NCBI RefSeq assembly: GCF_014705715.1 | Contig: NZ_JACXLC010000001.1 | Coordinates: 292,457-356,456 of the forward strand | DNA: 64,000 nt | Reading direction: 5' to 3' | DNA from: Erythrobacter rubeus | GTDB taxonomy: Bacteria > Pseudomonadota > Alphaproteobacteria > Sphingomonadales > Sphingomonadaceae | Shown here: piece after piece, positions 22,972-31,993 of the stretch | Layout of the letters: each line of letters starts with the position of its first letter | How positions within the stretch are numbered: position 1 is the first letter of the stretch | The notes under the pieces: generated by a model | Told to the model about the DNA's origin: nothing | Seen by the model: only the letters and a program-made list of their open reading frames with translations | Database searches by the model: none | Position numbers and translations under genes: made by a program

Positions 22972-25158
22972 ATGCGCATCAATCGGCTTCTCGTAACCAC
23001 TTCGTTTCTCGTCCTCGGTGCCACCGGAGCTCCGGCTATTGCCCAGGATTTTGAGACTGCCGAAGAGGCGGAGGCGATTGAAAACGAGATGATCGTTATT
23101 GGTCGACGTGCCTATCGCGGTGATTTCGAGCCGCTTGAAACGCCCAATGCGGACCAAATCCTTGACGAAGACCTGCTGCGTGACTCCAATGCGCTAGATC
23201 TCAATCAAGCGCTCGATCTGTCTGCCTCGGTTGCACGGCAGAACAATTTTGGCGGGCTTTGGAACTCGTTTTCGGTGCGCGGTTTTCAGGGCGACATCAA
23301 TTTGCCCAGCGGTTTTTTGCTTAACGGCTTTAACGCTGGGCGTGGATTTGGCGGTCCGCGCGACATTTCCGGCATTGAGGCGGTCGAAGTTCTCAAAGGG
23401 CCACGGTCCGCGCTCTACGGTCGCGGCGAACCGGGCGGGACTATCAACCTAATTACCAAACGGCCGCAATTTGAGACATCCGGCTACGTGCAGTTTCAAG
23501 GCGGTGCCTTTGATTTCTATCGCGGGGACATCGACTTACAGACGACATTGAGCGACAACGTGGGTGTCCGTATCGCTGGCTTTTATGAGGATGCCGGCAG
23601 CTTTCGCGAGACCGTGGAGACTGAGCGGTTTGGCATATATCCATCGATTACCGCGCGCCTTGGTGAAAACACACTAGCGACCTACGAATTAGAATACACG
23701 GATCAGGAGATCCCGTTCGATCGCGGTGTCGTTTTTTCTGAAGAGTTCGGTTTCAGCCCCATTCGAACGTTTACCGGAGAGCCGGGGGACGGCCCGATCG
23801 AAACCGAAGTCCTCGGCCACCAGTTTGAGCTGCAGCACGACTTTTCTGACAGTTGGAGCCTGCTCGCCGGTGTCGGCTATCGCGAAACCGAGCTCATTGG
23901 CAACGCATCAGAGAACAATTTTGCTGGTCGTCAGACCTTCTTTATCGACGGACAGACGATCTCGCGCTTCTTCCGCTTCCGTGACTTTGACTCAGAATAC
24001 TTCGTCGCACGCGCTGAGCTAGCAGGTGAGTTCAACACCGGTCCGTTTCGCCATCGATTGCTGTTTGGCGCAGACTACGATCGGTTCGAGAACAGCCTTT
24101 TCATCCTACGCTTCCGTCCGCCATTCATTCCCGATGGTACGGCGGTGTCCGATCTCGACCCAGCGACGTATCTTTTTCTCGATGCCTTTAATCCGGTCTA
24201 CGGCCAGTTCCCGATACCCACGCCAGGGCCGAACACAGACCGTGAAGAAGTGCTCGAGGGCTTTGGTATCTATATCCAGGACCAGATCGACATCACCGAT
24301 CGCCTGCAAATTCGCATCGGCGGACGGTTCGATGATTTCGAACAGGATCTGACCAATCTCCGCGCTGATCCGGTTACCACAATCACCACCAACGATGACC
24401 GTTTCTCTCCGCAAGTCGGCGCGGTCTACAAGGTCGATGACGGCGTCAGCCTCTATGCCTCATATGGCGAGGGCTTCCGACAGCAAACGGGATCGACCTT
24501 TGAGGGCAATCAATTTGCTCCGAACGTTACTGACTCGTTTGAATTCGGCGTGAAGGCTGACCTTGCTGCGTATCTCGATAATGTACAGGGCATCGTCACG
24601 CTGACAGCATTCCAAGTCGATCAGAGCAATATCCTCGTGAATGATGACAGTCCCGAGGCGACGGCAGCAGGATTCTTCTCGATCGATGCGGGCGAAGCGA
24701 GGAGCCGTGGGATCGAATTCGATGTTAACCTCGCCTTCGATAGCGGTTTCAATTTCTTCCTGTCATACGCTTACACCGATGCGGAATTCCAGACCACACA
24801 GCCCGACGCTGACTTTGGAGCATTGATCGAAGCCGGAGATCCGCTGATCAATTCACCTGAGAACCAGCTCAGCATTTTGGTTAGCCAGGATTTCGATGTC
24901 TCAAACGTGCCTGTGACGATTGGCGGTCGCATGCTCCATGTTGGCGAGCGTCTGGGCTTTACCGGCTTCGACTTCTTCTTGCCGGATTACACCATCTTTG
25001 GACTGTTCGGAGAAATTGAAATCGCAGACGGCTTCACCATCCGCGGCGACATCGACAACCTGTTTGATGAAACCTATTTCACCAACTCGTTCGCCGACGT
25101 GTGGGTTCAGCCCGGCGCGCCGACGACCGCGCGCGTCTCGGCGCGGTTCTCATTCTGA
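22972..25158 (+). CDS. TonB-dependent outer-membrane receptor (metallophore type)
   Basis: A 728-residue receptor with a signal peptide (LLVTTSFLVLGATGAPAIA), a plug domain (about 45-160, including NNFGGLWNSFSVRGFQGD and EAVEVLKGPRSALYGRGEPG) and a 22-strand barrel ending in RVSARFSF with terminal Phe. The plug lines RGEPGGTINLITKRP resemble siderophore receptors of the FhuA/FpvA type. The ATG at 22972 has GGAA at a suitable distance; the ATG at 22960 has none. It shares a transcription unit with a MerC-like protein and an ABC exporter, which suggests uptake of a metal-chelate or of a peptide related to metal supply. Confidence 0.9.
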   Translation: MRINRLLVTTSFLVLGATGAPAIAQDFETAEEAEAIENEMIVIGRRAYRGDFEPLETPNADQILDEDLLRDSNALDLNQALDLSASVARQNNFGGLWNSFSVRGFQGDINLPSGFLLNGFNAGRGFGGPRDISGIEAVEVLKGPRSALYGRGEPGGTINLITKRPQFETSGYVQFQGGAFDFYRGDIDLQTTLSDNVGVRIAGFYEDAGSFRETVETERFGIYPSITARLGENTLATYELEYTDQEIPFDRGVVFSEEFGFSPIRTFTGEPGDGPIETEVLGHQFELQHDFSDSWSLLAGVGYRETELIGNASENNFAGRQTFFIDGQTISRFFRFRDFDSEYFVARAELAGEFNTGPFRHRLLFGADYDRFENSLFILRFRPPFIPDGTAVSDLDPATYLFLDAFNPVYGQFPIPTPGPNTDREEVLEGFGIYIQDQIDITDRLQIRIGGRFDDFEQDLTNLRADPVTTITTNDDRFSPQVGAVYKVDDGVSLYASYGEGFRQQTGSTFEGNQFAPNVTDSFEFGVKADLAAYLDNVQGIVTLTAFQVDQSNILVNDDSPEATAAGFFSIDAGEARSRGIEFDVNLAFDSGFNFFLSYAYTDAEFQTTQPDADFGALIEAGDPLINSPENQLSILVSQDFDVSNVPVTIGGRMLHVGERLGFTGFDFFLPDYTIFGLFGEIEIADGFTIRGDIDNLFDETYFTNSFADVWVQPGAPTTARVSARFSF

Positions 25159-25177
25159 TATCTGGTAGAGGATGAAC

Positions 25178-25897
25178 ATGGCGTCGCCACTCGAAGCTCG
25201 TTCACTTTCGTTGGTCCGTGAAGGAAATGCCGTTCTCGACGGTGTTTCGTTCACTGTGGCCAAGGGCGAGATTTTCGCACTACTCGGTGGGAACGGTGCC
25301 GGCAAATCTAGCACACTTCTGACCTTCCTCGGTTTTCTCGAACCTTCCGGCGGTGAAGTGCTGGTCAATGGTCGAAGCGTGGGAAGCGATGTCGCTGCCG
25401 CGCGGAACGCGATTGCATACCTGCCCGAAGCCGCCTCACTCTACGCGCACATGACAGCCTATGAGAACTTGGACTACTTCCTCGATCTTGCTGGGAAGTC
25501 AGCGACCAAGGATGAGATCGACGTTGCTCTGGATCGGGTGGCGCTGCCGAATGAGGCGCGTTCCCGCCGACTGCAATCCTACTCAAAGGGCATGCGTCAG
25601 AAGAGCGCCATTGCCCTCGCCTTGCTTCGCGAGACGCCGATCCTGCTGCTTGACGAGCCAACATCCGGCCTTGATCCGGTCGCGATCGACGAATTCCATG
25701 ACCTTGTAAAAACGTTGGCCGAAGGCGGTCAGACCGTCCTTATGGTGACCCATGATGTCTATGGCGCTTGCCAAGTTGCAGACCGGGTCGGTTTGTTGAG
25801 GCATGGTAAACTGGTGGGCAGCTTTGCAGCCGAAAACGGCCAGCGGATCGATACCGAAACGGTCCACGCCGCTTTTGCCGGTCGCGAGGCAACATGA
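25178..25897 (+). CDS. ABC transporter ATP-binding protein
   Basis: A 239-residue ATPase subunit with Walker A GGNGAGKSS, Q-loop region AYLPEAASLYAHMT, a signature degenerate to SYSKGMRQK, Walker B ILLLDEPTSGLD and the H-loop MVTHDV. The SKGMRQK signature and the following DPVAIDEF are typical of NosF/CcmA-like exporters. GAGG lies six bases before the ATG at 25178; an ATG two codons earlier is also possible. It overlaps the first permease gene by four bases. Confidence 0.92.
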   Translation: MASPLEARSLSLVREGNAVLDGVSFTVAKGEIFALLGGNGAGKSSTLLTFLGFLEPSGGEVLVNGRSVGSDVAAARNAIAYLPEAASLYAHMTAYENLDYFLDLAGKSATKDEIDVALDRVALPNEARSRRLQSYSKGMRQKSAIALALLRETPILLLDEPTSGLDPVAIDEFHDLVKTLAEGGQTVLMVTHDVYGACQVADRVGLLRHGKLVGSFAAENGQRIDTETVHAAFAGREAT

Positions 25898-27330
25898 GCA
25901 CGGTCACACGAATCGCCCGCGAAGAGTGGCGTCTTTGGCTGCGCTCAAAGGTTGTCGTTGTAGCCGCGCTCATCGTCGCAGTGCTGTTGGCGGCGACGAG
26001 CGTGCTTACCGTCAACCGCATTGCGGCAGAGCAATCGCAGCGTATCGAACAGCAAGTCGCAGCCGAACAGACATTCTTCGCGCAGCCTGACCGTCATCCA
26101 CACCGGATGGTCCACTACGGTCATTACGCATTTCGTCCTCCGCCCCCGCTGGCCGTGTTCGAACCTGGGGTCGACGCGGTAACCGGTCAATCGATCTTTC
26201 TTGAAGGGCACCGCCAAAACACAGCGATGTTTGCGGATACCAAGGCTGCCGCTGATCTCGGAGGATTTGCATCGCTTACACCTGCGAGCCTGTATCAACT
26301 GCTTCTGCCACTTCTTCTCATCGTGCTCGGCCATGCGATTTTCTTGCGCGAACGCGAAAGCGGCACGCTGGCTGTGATGCTTGCGCAGGGACAATCTGGC
26401 ACCAGGCTAGCGCTTGGCAAGGCGACTGCCCTGCTTGCGGTGATCGCCATCTTCATGATCCCCCTCATCGGCGTGGCAGCTTATTCAATCAGCCTAGGCG
26501 AAAGCGCGCTCGCTGCCATCTCATTGGTCGCCGGGTATTTCGTCTACCTTTGCGTTTGGGGAGCGATTGTCCTTGCCGCCTCAATCCTCCTCAAACAGCG
26601 CGCGGTTTCGCTTGGTGCGCTGATCTTCGTCTGGCTCTTTGCGGCGCTGATTGTCCCGCGTTTCGCGATCAATGCGAGCAGCGCAGCGATCGATGCGCCG
26701 GGCAAAATCGAGAGCGACCTTGTCATGCTGGCGGAGCAGCGCAAGCTGGGCGATGGGCACAACGCTGCCGATCCGGCCTTCATGCAGCTTCAGGCGCAGG
26801 TACTGCAGCAATACGGCGTCGAAACCATCGAAGAGCTGCCGATCAACTGGCGGGGCGTCGTGGCTTCTTTTTCGGAAGCCGAGCTGACCGAACTCCTTAA
26901 CTCTTATGCTGAAAAGCGCATGGGGCTTGAGGCGAGCCAGTCTCGTCTATTCGGACTGTTTGGCGTTGTGTCACCTACAATCGCAATCAGCTCTGCGTCG
27001 CGCACCTTGGCAGGGACCGATCTCGCAACACATCACCGCTTCCTGCGCGAGAGCGAGGACCTGCGGTTTGGCTTTGTGCAGGCGCTTAACGAGAAGCACG
27101 TCACCGCTTTGGATTACCAAGTCGATCTCAATCGGAACAACGGAGAGGAAGCATCGCGGGCAGCGACTATTAATGCGAGCGCATGGCGGGTGCTCGACGA
27201 GTTCCGTTTCGCACCCGATAGCGCTAGCCAACGCATGGATCGTGCGATGCTTTCGCTCGCGATCCTTATCGCATGGCTGATTGCAGCCACCGGTGTGGTT
27301 TATATCGCGTCTCGCAAGGTGAAGCTCTGA
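25894..27330 (+). CDS. ABC transporter permease, DUF3526-type (first)
   Basis: A 478-residue ABC-2-type permease with one N-terminal membrane segment (VVVVAALIVAVLLAATSVL), a large extracytoplasmic domain of about 120 residues and then five to six more segments; a second hydrophilic domain precedes the last one. The motif LPLLLIVLGHAIFLRERESGTLAVMLAQG matches the NosY/DUF3526 class, in which cleavage of an extracytoplasmic domain has not been described. It overlaps the ATPase gene (ATGA) and the next permease (TGATG). The substrate is unknown. Confidence 0.82.
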   Translation: MSTVTRIAREEWRLWLRSKVVVVAALIVAVLLAATSVLTVNRIAAEQSQRIEQQVAAEQTFFAQPDRHPHRMVHYGHYAFRPPPPLAVFEPGVDAVTGQSIFLEGHRQNTAMFADTKAAADLGGFASLTPASLYQLLLPLLLIVLGHAIFLRERESGTLAVMLAQGQSGTRLALGKATALLAVIAIFMIPLIGVAAYSISLGESALAAISLVAGYFVYLCVWGAIVLAASILLKQRAVSLGALIFVWLFAALIVPRFAINASSAAIDAPGKIESDLVMLAEQRKLGDGHNAADPAFMQLQAQVLQQYGVETIEELPINWRGVVASFSEAELTELLNSYAEKRMGLEASQSRLFGLFGVVSPTIAISSASRTLAGTDLATHHRFLRESEDLRFGFVQALNEKHVTALDYQVDLNRNNGEEASRAATINASAWRVLDEFRFAPDSASQRMDRAMLSLAILIAWLIAATGVVYIASRKVKL

Positions 27331-28586
27331 TGCTCGGCCATCTGACGCGAGAAACTCGCTTCCTCATCAAAGATCGCGGTGCGCTCTTCTGGCTGCTGCT
27401 GGCTTTCGTCCTCTCGATTGTTGCAGTGACTTTCGGCATTGCCGAGGTTAGCGAGCAGCGCGAAACCATCGCCACGTTGATCAAAGAGGACGCAGCCGAT
27501 CGCGCAAACGCTCTCGAAGGCCAAGAGGATTGGGGGAGTGCAGCATATTACGCTTTCCACCTGACTTACGCGCCACCTTCCGACTTTGCGTTCGCGGCGA
27601 TGGGACAACGTGACAGCAGCCCATGGAAACACCGTGTTCGGATGCTCGCGCTTGAAGGACAGATTCACGAGGCCGATACGCGCAATGCTGATTTCGGGCT
27701 CGTCGGACGCTTCGACTTCGCATTCCTGGCCGCTTCTGTCGCGCCACTGCTGCTGATCCTACTGCTCTACGATCTCCGAGCCTCCGAGCGGACCATGCGG
27801 CGACATGACCTACTTGTGGCGACCGCTGGGTCATCGCGATCCCTTTGGCTTCCCCGAGCGCTTGTTCGCGTCACCGCACTCGTTCTGCTCCTGTTGATAC
27901 CGCTCTGGGTCGGAGCCATGATCGAAGGGACAGCAGCGAGTCTCGCTTTGCAGGCGAGCGGTATCGTAGTCGCTTCGCTGCTTGTCTGGTGGCTGATCGT
28001 CGAACTCATCGGTCGACTTGATGCTTCGCCGTCCATCCTGCTGACCTCGCTGATCGGGCTATGGCTTGCTTTGGCGATTGTCGTTCCTGCTGTCTCCAAG
28101 GCCGCCATCGAGGCGGCCAATCCCGTGCCCGATGGTGGCGAAATCCTCTTACTTCAGCGCGAAACGGTCAACGACGCATGGGACTTGCCCGCAGAGGCGA
28201 CGATGGAGCCTTTTGTCGAGCGCCATCCCGAATATGCAGACCACTCTGAGATTGGCGAAGAGGGCTTCGAGTGGAAGTGGTACTACGCGTTCCAGCAGGT
28301 CGGAGATCAGGTGGTCGAGCCTCTGGCGACACAATACCGAGAAGCTCGGCTTGCGCGCGACGCACAGGCCGGTTTGGCCTCTTGGCTATCGCCTACATCA
28401 CTGGTCGAACGTGCATTTGAAAAGCTGGCTGGAACAGACGCCCGATCAATGATCGCTTATGAAAACCAGGTGCGCGCCTATCACGGTGAGTTGCGGGCCT
28501 TTTATTATCCGCTGATGTTCCCCGAAGAGCCGTTTGATGCGGACGCGCTCAGCGACCTGCCCGCCTACGACCCGCAAGAAAGCTGA
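27330..28586 (+). CDS. ABC transporter permease, DUF3526-type (second)
   Basis: A 418-residue membrane protein built like its neighbour: an N-terminal segment (LFWLLLAFVLSIVAVTFGIA), an extracytoplasmic domain containing WGSAAYYAFHLTYAPPSDFAF, then DFAFLAASVAPLLLILLLYD and further segments. The two permeases probably form a heterodimer with the ATPase dimer. The ATG at 27330 overlaps the upstream stop. The loop regions contain conserved Asp, His and Glu residues that could belong to a periplasmic metal site. Confidence 0.8.
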   Translation: MLGHLTRETRFLIKDRGALFWLLLAFVLSIVAVTFGIAEVSEQRETIATLIKEDAADRANALEGQEDWGSAAYYAFHLTYAPPSDFAFAAMGQRDSSPWKHRVRMLALEGQIHEADTRNADFGLVGRFDFAFLAASVAPLLLILLLYDLRASERTMRRHDLLVATAGSSRSLWLPRALVRVTALVLLLLIPLWVGAMIEGTAASLALQASGIVVASLLVWWLIVELIGRLDASPSILLTSLIGLWLALAIVVPAVSKAAIEAANPVPDGGEILLLQRETVNDAWDLPAEATMEPFVERHPEYADHSEIGEEGFEWKWYYAFQQVGDQVVEPLATQYREARLARDAQAGLASWLSPTSLVERAFEKLAGTDARSMIAYENQVRAYHGELRAFYYPLMFPEEPFDADALSDLPAYDPQES

Positions 28587-28590
28587 ACGT

Positions 28591-28932
28591 ATGGCGCCGC
28601 ATACACGATCGCTGGTGTCAAGGAGAGCAATCGTAAAATTATGCGCTGTGCTTCCCGTGCTTGATCTTGCCTCGCAATCGATGGCGACCGGGTCCGCCGC
28701 CTCTTGGCCCGAACGCATTTCCCCTTCGACTTCGATCCTGTTGGTGCATGGCGCTGACGATGATCGGGTAGCAGTCGACAACATGCTGACAATGGCACAG
28801 CATTTCGCGCGGCTTGAACGTTTATTTGAAGTTATGATCCCGGAAGATGGCTCGCATACGCTGATCGAGCACTGGAAGCGCGTTCGGACGGCGATGGACC
28901 GTTGGTTCGACCTTCATCTGCGGAACGACTAG
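28591..28932 (+). pseudogene. C-terminal fragment of an alpha/beta hydrolase (S9-like)
   Basis: An 113-residue frame whose last 70 residues match the C-terminal end of prolyl-oligopeptidase-like hydrolases: ILLVHGADDDRVAVDNMLTM supplies the catalytic Asp and PEDGSHTLIEHWKRV the catalytic His. The nucleophile Ser and the rest of the fold are absent, and the first 40 residues (APHTRSLVSRRAIV...) do not resemble the family. It looks like the remains of a full hydrolase gene deleted internally. It lies between the second permease and the AstE-like gene in the same orientation. Confidence 0.6.
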
Positions 28933-28934
28933 AG

Positions 28935-30050
28935 ATGGAGCCCATGTACAAAGACGAAGCATTATCTTCTTTCCAGCGCGCCTTCACGCTCCTCGCGATT
29001 TTGCTAACTCTCTCAGTATTGATCGCGGGACGACCCGCATCCGCGCAGATGACGGATGCGCTCACCATCAGCGATCGCCAAGTCGAACCAGGAACGCGTC
29101 TTGACCTTCGTCTGGAGATTGTAGGTGGCGAAGGTGAGCCAGATACGTTCATTCCCGTGACCGTCCTGCACGGCAACAAGGAAGGGCCTGTGCTCGCTGC
29201 CGTCGCAGGCGTTCACGGGTTCGAGTTTGCTTCGATTCTCGCAGCGGATCGACTTGCCGATCGCATCGACCCTAAAGATCTATCGGGCACACTCATCCTT
29301 GTTCGTGTCGCCAACATCCCGTCGTTTGAGTGGCGCACGCCTCACCTCAACCCGATTGACCGCAAGAACCTCAACCGGAGTTTTCCGGGCGATCCCCACG
29401 GGACGTCAACTGAGCGGATCGCCAATATACTGTCTCGCGAAGTCGTGGCTCGGGCAGACTTTCTGCTGGACCTTCACTCAGGAGATGCCGGTGAATTCCT
29501 TGAGCCCTTTCTAGGCGTTTATGGCGGGCCGCTTTCGACCGACTTCGATCTGGCGCTTGAGGTGGCGAAGGGCTTCGGCTTTCCCAATATCGTGCGCTAC
29601 TCGATGAACACGCAAGAACAGATAGACACTGGCCGCTCCCTTAATCGGCAAGGAGTCGCAGCAGGCATCCCCACCGTACTCGTCGAGATTGGACAGAATG
29701 GCAGCCGTAAGGAAGAGCACGCTGAGGCTGTCGCGACGGGTGTCGAGAACGCGCTGGGGATTCTTGATATTTGGAACAAACCTCGCAAAAACGTCCCTCC
29801 GCCGCTGCGGCTATTCGAAAGCACAACAGCTGTTCGCGCCACGCATTCCGGGCTGTTTTTCCCGGTCGACCTCGAGCGTCGCTATGTGTTTGAGGGAGAT
29901 TTCATCGGGACAATCCGCGACTATACGGGAAAAGAAGTCCAGCGATTATATTCACCGATTGATGGATACGCGCTCTACGGCAAACGCGGGCCCTCGATGC
30001 GCGAAGGCGACCCGGTGATGACGATCGGGATTCCGACAAACGCTTTCTAG
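28935..30050 (+). CDS. Secreted succinylglutamate desuccinylase/aspartoacylase-family metalloenzyme (M14-like)
   Basis: A 371-residue protein with an N-terminal hydrophobic segment (LLAILLTLSVLIAGRPASAQ) acting as signal peptide. The AstE/AspA fold is indicated by AAVAGVHGFEFASI (zinc His and Glu: HGFE), DRKNLNRSFPG (conserved Arg/Asn) and LLDLHSGD (zinc His). Members remove acyl or aminoacyl groups from amino acids; M14 relatives are carboxypeptidases. Export and the neighbouring TonB receptor suggest it trims an imported peptide or metallophore. The C-terminal beta domain includes GYALYGKRGPSMREGDPV. The ATG at 28944 is an alternative start. Confidence 0.82.
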   Translation: MEPMYKDEALSSFQRAFTLLAILLTLSVLIAGRPASAQMTDALTISDRQVEPGTRLDLRLEIVGGEGEPDTFIPVTVLHGNKEGPVLAAVAGVHGFEFASILAADRLADRIDPKDLSGTLILVRVANIPSFEWRTPHLNPIDRKNLNRSFPGDPHGTSTERIANILSREVVARADFLLDLHSGDAGEFLEPFLGVYGGPLSTDFDLALEVAKGFGFPNIVRYSMNTQEQIDTGRSLNRQGVAAGIPTVLVEIGQNGSRKEEHAEAVATGVENALGILDIWNKPRKNVPPPLRLFESTTAVRATHSGLFFPVDLERRYVFEGDFIGTIRDYTGKEVQRLYSPIDGYALYGKRGPSMREGDPVMTIGIPTNAF

Positions 30051-30205
30051 TGAGGGGCACGCAAAGTTTGCAGCCCGTGTCGGATGTCGAACATATCCAA
30101 ACCATCTGCCACACTGATCTCGATTAGATATGGCTGATAGCGTTCCTGCGATCATTCCGATCAAAGGAGACCTGAAATGGGCTACTCACGCTACGATCGT
30201 GCCGG

Positions 30206-30807
30206 ATGGGACGCACCCCCGGGAATGCAGGACACATTATTGGCGCCAACAAGCCGCTCAAGCCAAAGCAGGTCTGGAAGATACGCTTCTGGCTAGAACG
30301 CAAAGGCCGGGTTCGAGACCGGGCTCTCTTCCATCTTGCACTCGACAGCAAGCCCGGGGCTGCGGCTTGGTGTCAATCAAGACGGGTGACCTAACGAACG
30401 GTCCGGAGATCAAGCATCGCGCTATGGTCGTTCAGCGAAAGACAAAGAATCCGGTCCGGTTCGAGCTCATGAGCACCGCGCGCAAAAGCCTCCTCGACTG
30501 GCTGGAAGAGCGCGGTGGGAGCGTCGACGAGTATACGTTCCCAAGTCGGATCGACAATTCTCGCCATTTGAGCACACGCCAGTGTGCGCGCCTCGTTGAC
30601 GAACGGGTGAGCGCAATCGAATTACGCCCGCGAGACTACGGAACACATTCACTACGCAGGACGAAAGCTGCTCTGATCTACAAGTGAACAGGAAATTTGC
30701 GAGCGGTTCAAATCTTACTACGCTTTACCAAGATCGAAACGACGGTGCGATACCTCGGTGTCGATATCGAGGTCGCGCTCGAGCTTGCCGAAGCAACAGA
30801 GGTCTGA
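30206..30807 (+). pseudogene. Decayed tyrosine recombinase/integrase
   Basis: Three pieces in different frames join to make a familiar alphaproteobacterial integrase. It starts MGRTPGNAGHIIGANKPLK (30206) through RVRDRALFHLALDSK, shifts frame near 30350, continues DLTNGPEIKHRAMVVQRKTK and THSLRRTKAALIYK, stops at 30685, and resumes as LGVDIEVALELAEATEV ending at 30807. The catalytic HSLRR box is visible, but two disruptions and a stop codon before the Tyr region make it non-functional. It closes the accessory cluster that begins after tRNA-Ser, but no att-site duplication was found. Confidence 0.75.
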
Positions 30808-30889
30808 CCTCGACTAAGAGGAGCACCTTCGCTTTTTGGCGTTCCTTTTAGGCCGGGACTACTCTCATGCCCCAATAAGCTCCGTCCGT

Positions 30890-31636
30890 CTAAAGCAGCG
30901 CTGGCTTAACCAGCATCCAGATCGCCATGCCGATCATGAAGAGGTTTTCGGTCAATGACACGAAGCCCAGCGGCACATTGCTATCCCCTCCCACGCAGGC
31001 GCATTTGAGCTCACGCTTGTCGATGTAGACCGCCTTGAACACACTGACCGCGCCGATGGTCCCGATGATGAGCGCCACGGGGATCGAGATGACGTTCAGG
31101 ATATGCGCTGTCATCAGCACGCCGGCCAGACCCTCTGCCCACGGATAGATATAGCCATAGGGCACCCACCGTTTCGCAAGCAGATCGTAGTTCAGGAACA
31201 TGGTCGAGAAGCTCTCGATATCGCGCAGCTTGAGATAGGCAAGGCCGCACATCGAGAAGCTGACGAACCATTCGGCGGAGAGGATCGAGACGATCTCGCC
31301 TGTCGCGACCCACGCGGCGCCGAGCGCCATCAACGCCATCATTCCGAACAGGGCAGCGACGGGTTGATAGGTCGTGCCTTCCTTCTCGACCGGGTTGCCG
31401 AAATGCGCGGCGAGATCGGTATAGCCGCCTATGCGCTCATCCCCGATCCATGTTTGCGGGGTCGTCTTGACGCCATGCTTTTCCTTGAGGGCGTCGGTTT
31501 CCTCGCGCGTGGTGAGGTGGTGGTCGTCCACCGCAAAACCGCGCTTTTCGAGCAGCCATTTTGACTTGATTCCATAGGGGCAGACATGGTCGTCCATCAC
31601 CATGCGATAGAGTTTGGCGATCTTGGGCTGTTTCAT
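30890..31636 (-). CDS. Glutaredoxin-MauE fusion membrane protein
   Basis: A 248-residue fusion. The N-terminal 80 residues resemble a glutaredoxin with a CPYG motif (DDHVCPYGIKSKWLLEKRG) and the KTTPQTWIGDERIGGYTDL substrate-binding segment. The rest has four to five membrane segments of the MauE/DoxX class (GYIYPWAEGLAGVLMTAHIL). The second half contains the CACVGGDSNVPLGFVSLTEN signature common to MauE-like proteins in copper clusters. It lies 14 bases downstream of csoR and is probably co-transcribed. A role in thiol-disulfide exchange for periplasmic copper enzymes is likely. Confidence 0.85.
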   Translation of the reverse strand: MKQPKIAKLYRMVMDDHVCPYGIKSKWLLEKRGFAVDDHHLTTREETDALKEKHGVKTTPQTWIGDERIGGYTDLAAHFGNPVEKEGTTYQPVAALFGMMALMALGAAWVATGEIVSILSAEWFVSFSMCGLAYLKLRDIESFSTMFLNYDLLAKRWVPYGYIYPWAEGLAGVLMTAHILNVISIPVALIIGTIGAVSVFKAVYIDKRELKCACVGGDSNVPLGFVSLTENLFMIGMAIWMLVKPALL

Positions 31637-31650
31637 ATCAAATCAAAGAC

Positions 31651-31917
31651 TTACTTGCGCGTCCGTTCCAGCAGCTCGACGAGCTCTTCGAACTTTTCGC
31701 GTTGTTCGGTTTCGTCGCCGCTTGCAATCGCTTCTGCCACGCAGCAAGCGGCGTGGTCCTTGAGAACTTGGCTCTCGACCTTTGCGAGGGCTGACTTGAT
31801 CGCGGCGATCTGGTGCAGGATGTCCATGCAATAACGGTCATCCTCGATCATTTGCGCTACGCCGCGCACCTGGCCAGCAATCCGATTTAGCCTCTTGATC
31901 TTATCGCTGGAGGGCAT
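31651..31917 (-). CDS. csoR: CsoR-type copper-sensing repressor
   Basis: An 88-residue, all-helical metal-sensitive repressor of the CsoR/RcnR family. The first helix has RLNRIAGQVRGVAQMI, and the copper ligands Cys30, His55 and Cys59 are in the expected W-x-x order (RYCMDIL then LKDHAACCVAEAI). It releases DNA when Cu(I) binds. It is divergent from copA, with the operator between, and is followed by the glutaredoxin-MauE gene. Confidence 0.92.
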   Translation of the reverse strand: MPSSDKIKRLNRIAGQVRGVAQMIEDDRYCMDILHQIAAIKSALAKVESQVLKDHAACCVAEAIASGDETEQREKFEELVELLERTRK

Positions 31918-31936
31918 CGTGCGGTAACTCCTTCAC

Positions 31937-31958
31937 ATACCATAGGGGGGTATAGTAT
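31937..31958. promoter_or_regulatory. CsoR operator
   Basis: ATACCATA and TATAGTAT flank GGGGGG and are inverse repeats with a single mismatch. An AT-rich dyad around a G-tract is the classic CsoR/FrmR-type operator. It lies between the csoR start (31917) and the copA start (31994), so it should control both the repressor and the copper-resistance genes. Confidence 0.75.
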
Positions 31959-31993
31959 TTGAGCATCAAGATTCGCACAAGAACAAAGATACG

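Noticed and set aside
21669..30807. tRNA-Ser as an attachment site with a duplicated 3' end after the integrase remnant
   Set aside because: I looked for a repeat of the tRNA 3' end (TTCGAATCCCACCCGCTCC) near 30.1-31 kb and found none, so an att duplication cannot be claimed.
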